This document shows, in pieces, positions 62,860 through 64,000 of a stretch of 64,000 bases of DNA (position 1 is the stretch's first letter; the number at the start of each line of letters is the position of its first letter). The stretch is from positions 62,001-126,000 of the forward strand of contig NZ_LMWH01000037.1 of assembly GCF_001507435.1 (NCBI RefSeq), in the 5' to 3' direction. Below the pieces are notes generated by a model, which saw nothing but the letters and a program-made list of their open reading frames with translations, made no database searches and was not told the origin of the DNA. The position numbers and the translations under genes were made by a program. This DNA is from Streptomyces sp. NRRL F-5122 (GTDB lineage: Bacteria; Actinomycetota; Actinomycetes; Streptomycetales; Streptomycetaceae).

Positions 62860-63035
62860 TTCGTCAGCCGCCTGTGAAGGATGACCTGTCGGATTCGGGC
62901 TGGCGAAGTAGCCCGGCCGCTCACGCGGCTTCACCCCAAGGACCGTCCGGATCTCTCTCGGACGGCCCGCCTTGCCGGGTCCTCCACTCCTGCCGATCCA
63001 CTCCTGTCGACCGGTCGTCCGGGCGGCGGCAGGAC
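62860..63035 (-). ncRNA. c-di-AMP riboswitch (ydaO/yuaA type)
   Basis: In the minus-strand leader, GGAGTGGAGGACCC, then CTTGGGGTGAA, a GCCGCGTGAGCGGC hairpin, CCCGAATCCGACAGGTCATC and ACAGGCGGCTGACGAAGG occur in the order of the ydaO consensus. GGACCGTCC and similar stems pair as P-helices. Typical for Streptomyces wall hydrolases. Boundaries are approximate. Confidence 0.9.
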
Positions 63036-63422
63036 TCGGCGTCCGCCCGGACCGCCCCGCCGCGGGTGGCGGGGGCTTGTCGTCAGGAAGGGATCTTCAC
63101 GTACAGGCGTCGGAAAATCACAACGAAATCGGGGGTTTGTGGGTTTACTCACCACTCACTCGTTCGGCTGGACAGCCGCGCGACCGGCAGCCGTTGGGGG
63201 GACGAGTGAGGCCCCGACCTGCACCGGAGCGTCTCATGCCGCCCTGAGGTCACGCGCGTTGCCCATCTTCACGGGCTCTCCGAAGGAGGCGCTCCTACTC
63301 CAACCAGGGGTACACCATTTGGTTCGTTTGAACCGCGCTTGGACGGTCGGTGTCCCCCAGAGCGCCGCGCGGCGGCCCCCACCGCCGCAACTCACCCTCG
63401 ACTGCGCGACGGTCACGTTCCG
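63036..63422. other. 387-bp stretch upstream of the riboswitch, no gene
   Basis: Should hold the promoter of the NlpC/P60 transcript; an AT-richer part at 63107-63155 is the best place. A GGTTC-GTTT-GAACC inverted repeat is at 63321-63334. A 60-codon frame on the minus strand is not convincing. Confidence 0.5.
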
Positions 63423-63728
63423 TCAGTCCGCGCCGGGCGGCACCGCGATGCGGGCGGCGCGGCGTTCACCGTCCAGAACCCGCAGCGCCCGGGTGAGAGT
63501 GGGGCCGTGCAACTCGTTCTCCCCTCTCTGGTGCATGAGTGCCAGTGCCTCCCGCAGTGCCGACGCCTTGCTCACCAGGGCCTGGGCGGCCCGCAGACCG
63601 CGGTAGGTGTCACCGGAGTGCACCGGGTTGATGCGGCCGAGGAGATCGACCACATCGAGGTAACGGTCGATCAACTCGGCTTCGGCACGGGTGAGTGCGG
63701 GCAATGGGGGAATTTCGGGGGGCAGCAT
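63423..63728 (-). CDS. Small helical protein downstream of clpP
   Basis: 101 aa, ATG at 63728, 7 bases after the clpP stop. All-helical: LTRAEAELIDRYLDVVDLLG, DTYRGLRAAQALVSKASALR, ALALMHQRGENELHGPTLTR. No known family recognised. Same transcript as clpP, so it may act with the protease, for example as an adaptor; inference only. Confidence 0.8.
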   Translation of the reverse strand: MLPPEIPPLPALTRAEAELIDRYLDVVDLLGRINPVHSGDTYRGLRAAQALVSKASALREALALMHQRGENELHGPTLTRALRVLDGERRAARIAVPPGAD

Positions 63729-63735
63729 CGGCCGC

Positions 63736-64000
63736 TCACCTCGCGCCGGGCGCGGTGCGGGACGCCTTGCGGCTCGCGATGATGCCGTCGACCAGTCCGT
63801 ACTCCACGGCCGCCGGCGCGTCGAAGATCTTGTCCCGCTCGATGTCCGCCGCGATGCGCTCGGGGCTTTGGCCGGTGTGCCGTACGAGCATGTCCTCCAG
63901 TTGATTGCGGGTACGCGTCAACTCTGCGGCCTGGATGGCCAGATCGGTGGCCTGACCCTGGACAGGCTCGGGCAGGGACGGCTGGTGGATCAGGATCCGC
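63736..64000 (-). CDS. clpP: ATP-dependent Clp protease proteolytic subunit (partial, 5' end beyond window)
   Basis: The last 87 codons are visible: RILIHQPS carries the catalytic His, [20 protein letters not shown] and [13 protein letters not shown] helix (here [20 protein letters not shown]) complete the ClpP fold. The serine and start lie outside. Accessory ClpP paralogue by context (small partner gene rather than clpX). Synteny memory suggests the fifth ClpP of S. coelicolor. Confidence 0.93.
   Translation of the reverse strand, partial: RILIHQPSLPEPVQGQATDLAIQAAELTRTRNQLEDMLVRHTGQSPERIAADIERDKIFDAPAAVEYGLVDGIIASRKASRTAPGAR

Noticed and set aside
63321..63334. GGTTC-GTTT-GAACC, reminiscent of a tRNA T-arm
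   Set aside because: No acceptor or anticodon stem around it; just a short inverted repeat.
63234..63416. 60-codon frame on the minus strand ending MGNARDLRAA
   Set aside because: No ribosome site or recognisable family; lies in the leader/promoter region of the NlpC/P60 gene.

Overview
The window is a stretch of Streptomyces chromosome. Evidence: very high GC with third-position G/C throughout, frequent GTG and TTG starts, dense short intergenic gaps, an F420-type luciferase-like oxidoreductase, an ECF41 sigma factor, and a WhiJ-type trio (HATPase, XRE-DUF5753, DUF397). From memory, the block around bioF-bioB-bioA-bioD, purB and the clpP gene at the right edge resembles the SCO1230-SCO13xx part of S. 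coelicolor; I could not run a comparison. About 70 genes are called. There is no rRNA, tRNA, intact insertion sequence, prophage, CRISPR array or recognisable biosynthetic cluster.

Layout. 1-9.5 kb: an anchored secreted-domain protein, a DUF4442 hotdog protein, a VanZ-like protein, a GNAT, DedA, two left-handed beta-helix proteins (gamma carbonic anhydrase, acyltransferase), an EamA exporter divergent from an XRE-cupin regulator, and a YbaK protein. 8.4-16 kb: a CDF metal exporter divergent from an ArsR regulator; PPK2, a small membrane protein and a PiT phosphate transporter; an FMN reductase divergent from a TetR regulator; DinB; and a second CDF exporter. 16-18.3 kb: a MarR-ABC drug-export-type operon. 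18.8-27.5 kb: PP2C phosphatase, CoA-binding protein, a CysRS-like protein coupled to SixA, a LysM protein, YigZ, and sbcD-sbcC. 27.5-33.7 kb: two Lrp regulators, each divergent from a presumed target (rhodanese; cystathionine gamma-synthase-like enzyme), with an Imm21-SDR pair and a DUF885 peptidase-like gene between them. 33.8-41.6 kb: membrane-ACT-GNAT fusion, PhoD, alpha/beta hydrolase, ECF41 sigma factor, GntR regulator and ROK protein. 42-53 kb: Mug-type glycosylase, purB, DUF4326, SGNH hydrolase, two overlapping CNNM/CBS membrane proteins, GNAT, LLM oxidoreductase and a LolD/FtsX-type ABC pair. 53.4-59.4 kb: an RHH/degenerate-Fic toxin-antitoxin pair, a methyltransferase, then bioB-bioA-bioD divergent from bioF. 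59.5-64 kb: the WhiJ-type trio, a LysR/LysE deletion scar, a DUF6328 protein, an NlpC/P60 hydrolase under a c-di-AMP (ydaO) riboswitch, and a ClpP with a small partner gene.

Much of the interest is in regulatory DNA. Several divergent pairs carry clean palindromes placed as operators, and many convergent pairs are separated by long perfect-stem terminators. The strongest non-routine observations are the riboswitch, the twin palindromes of the TetR and toxin-antitoxin promoters, the dre-like site over the -35 of the GntR gene, the LysR-LysE scar, the BioB Cys/His tail, and a 29-bp intergenic sequence present twice. No large undescribed multi-gene system is convincingly present.
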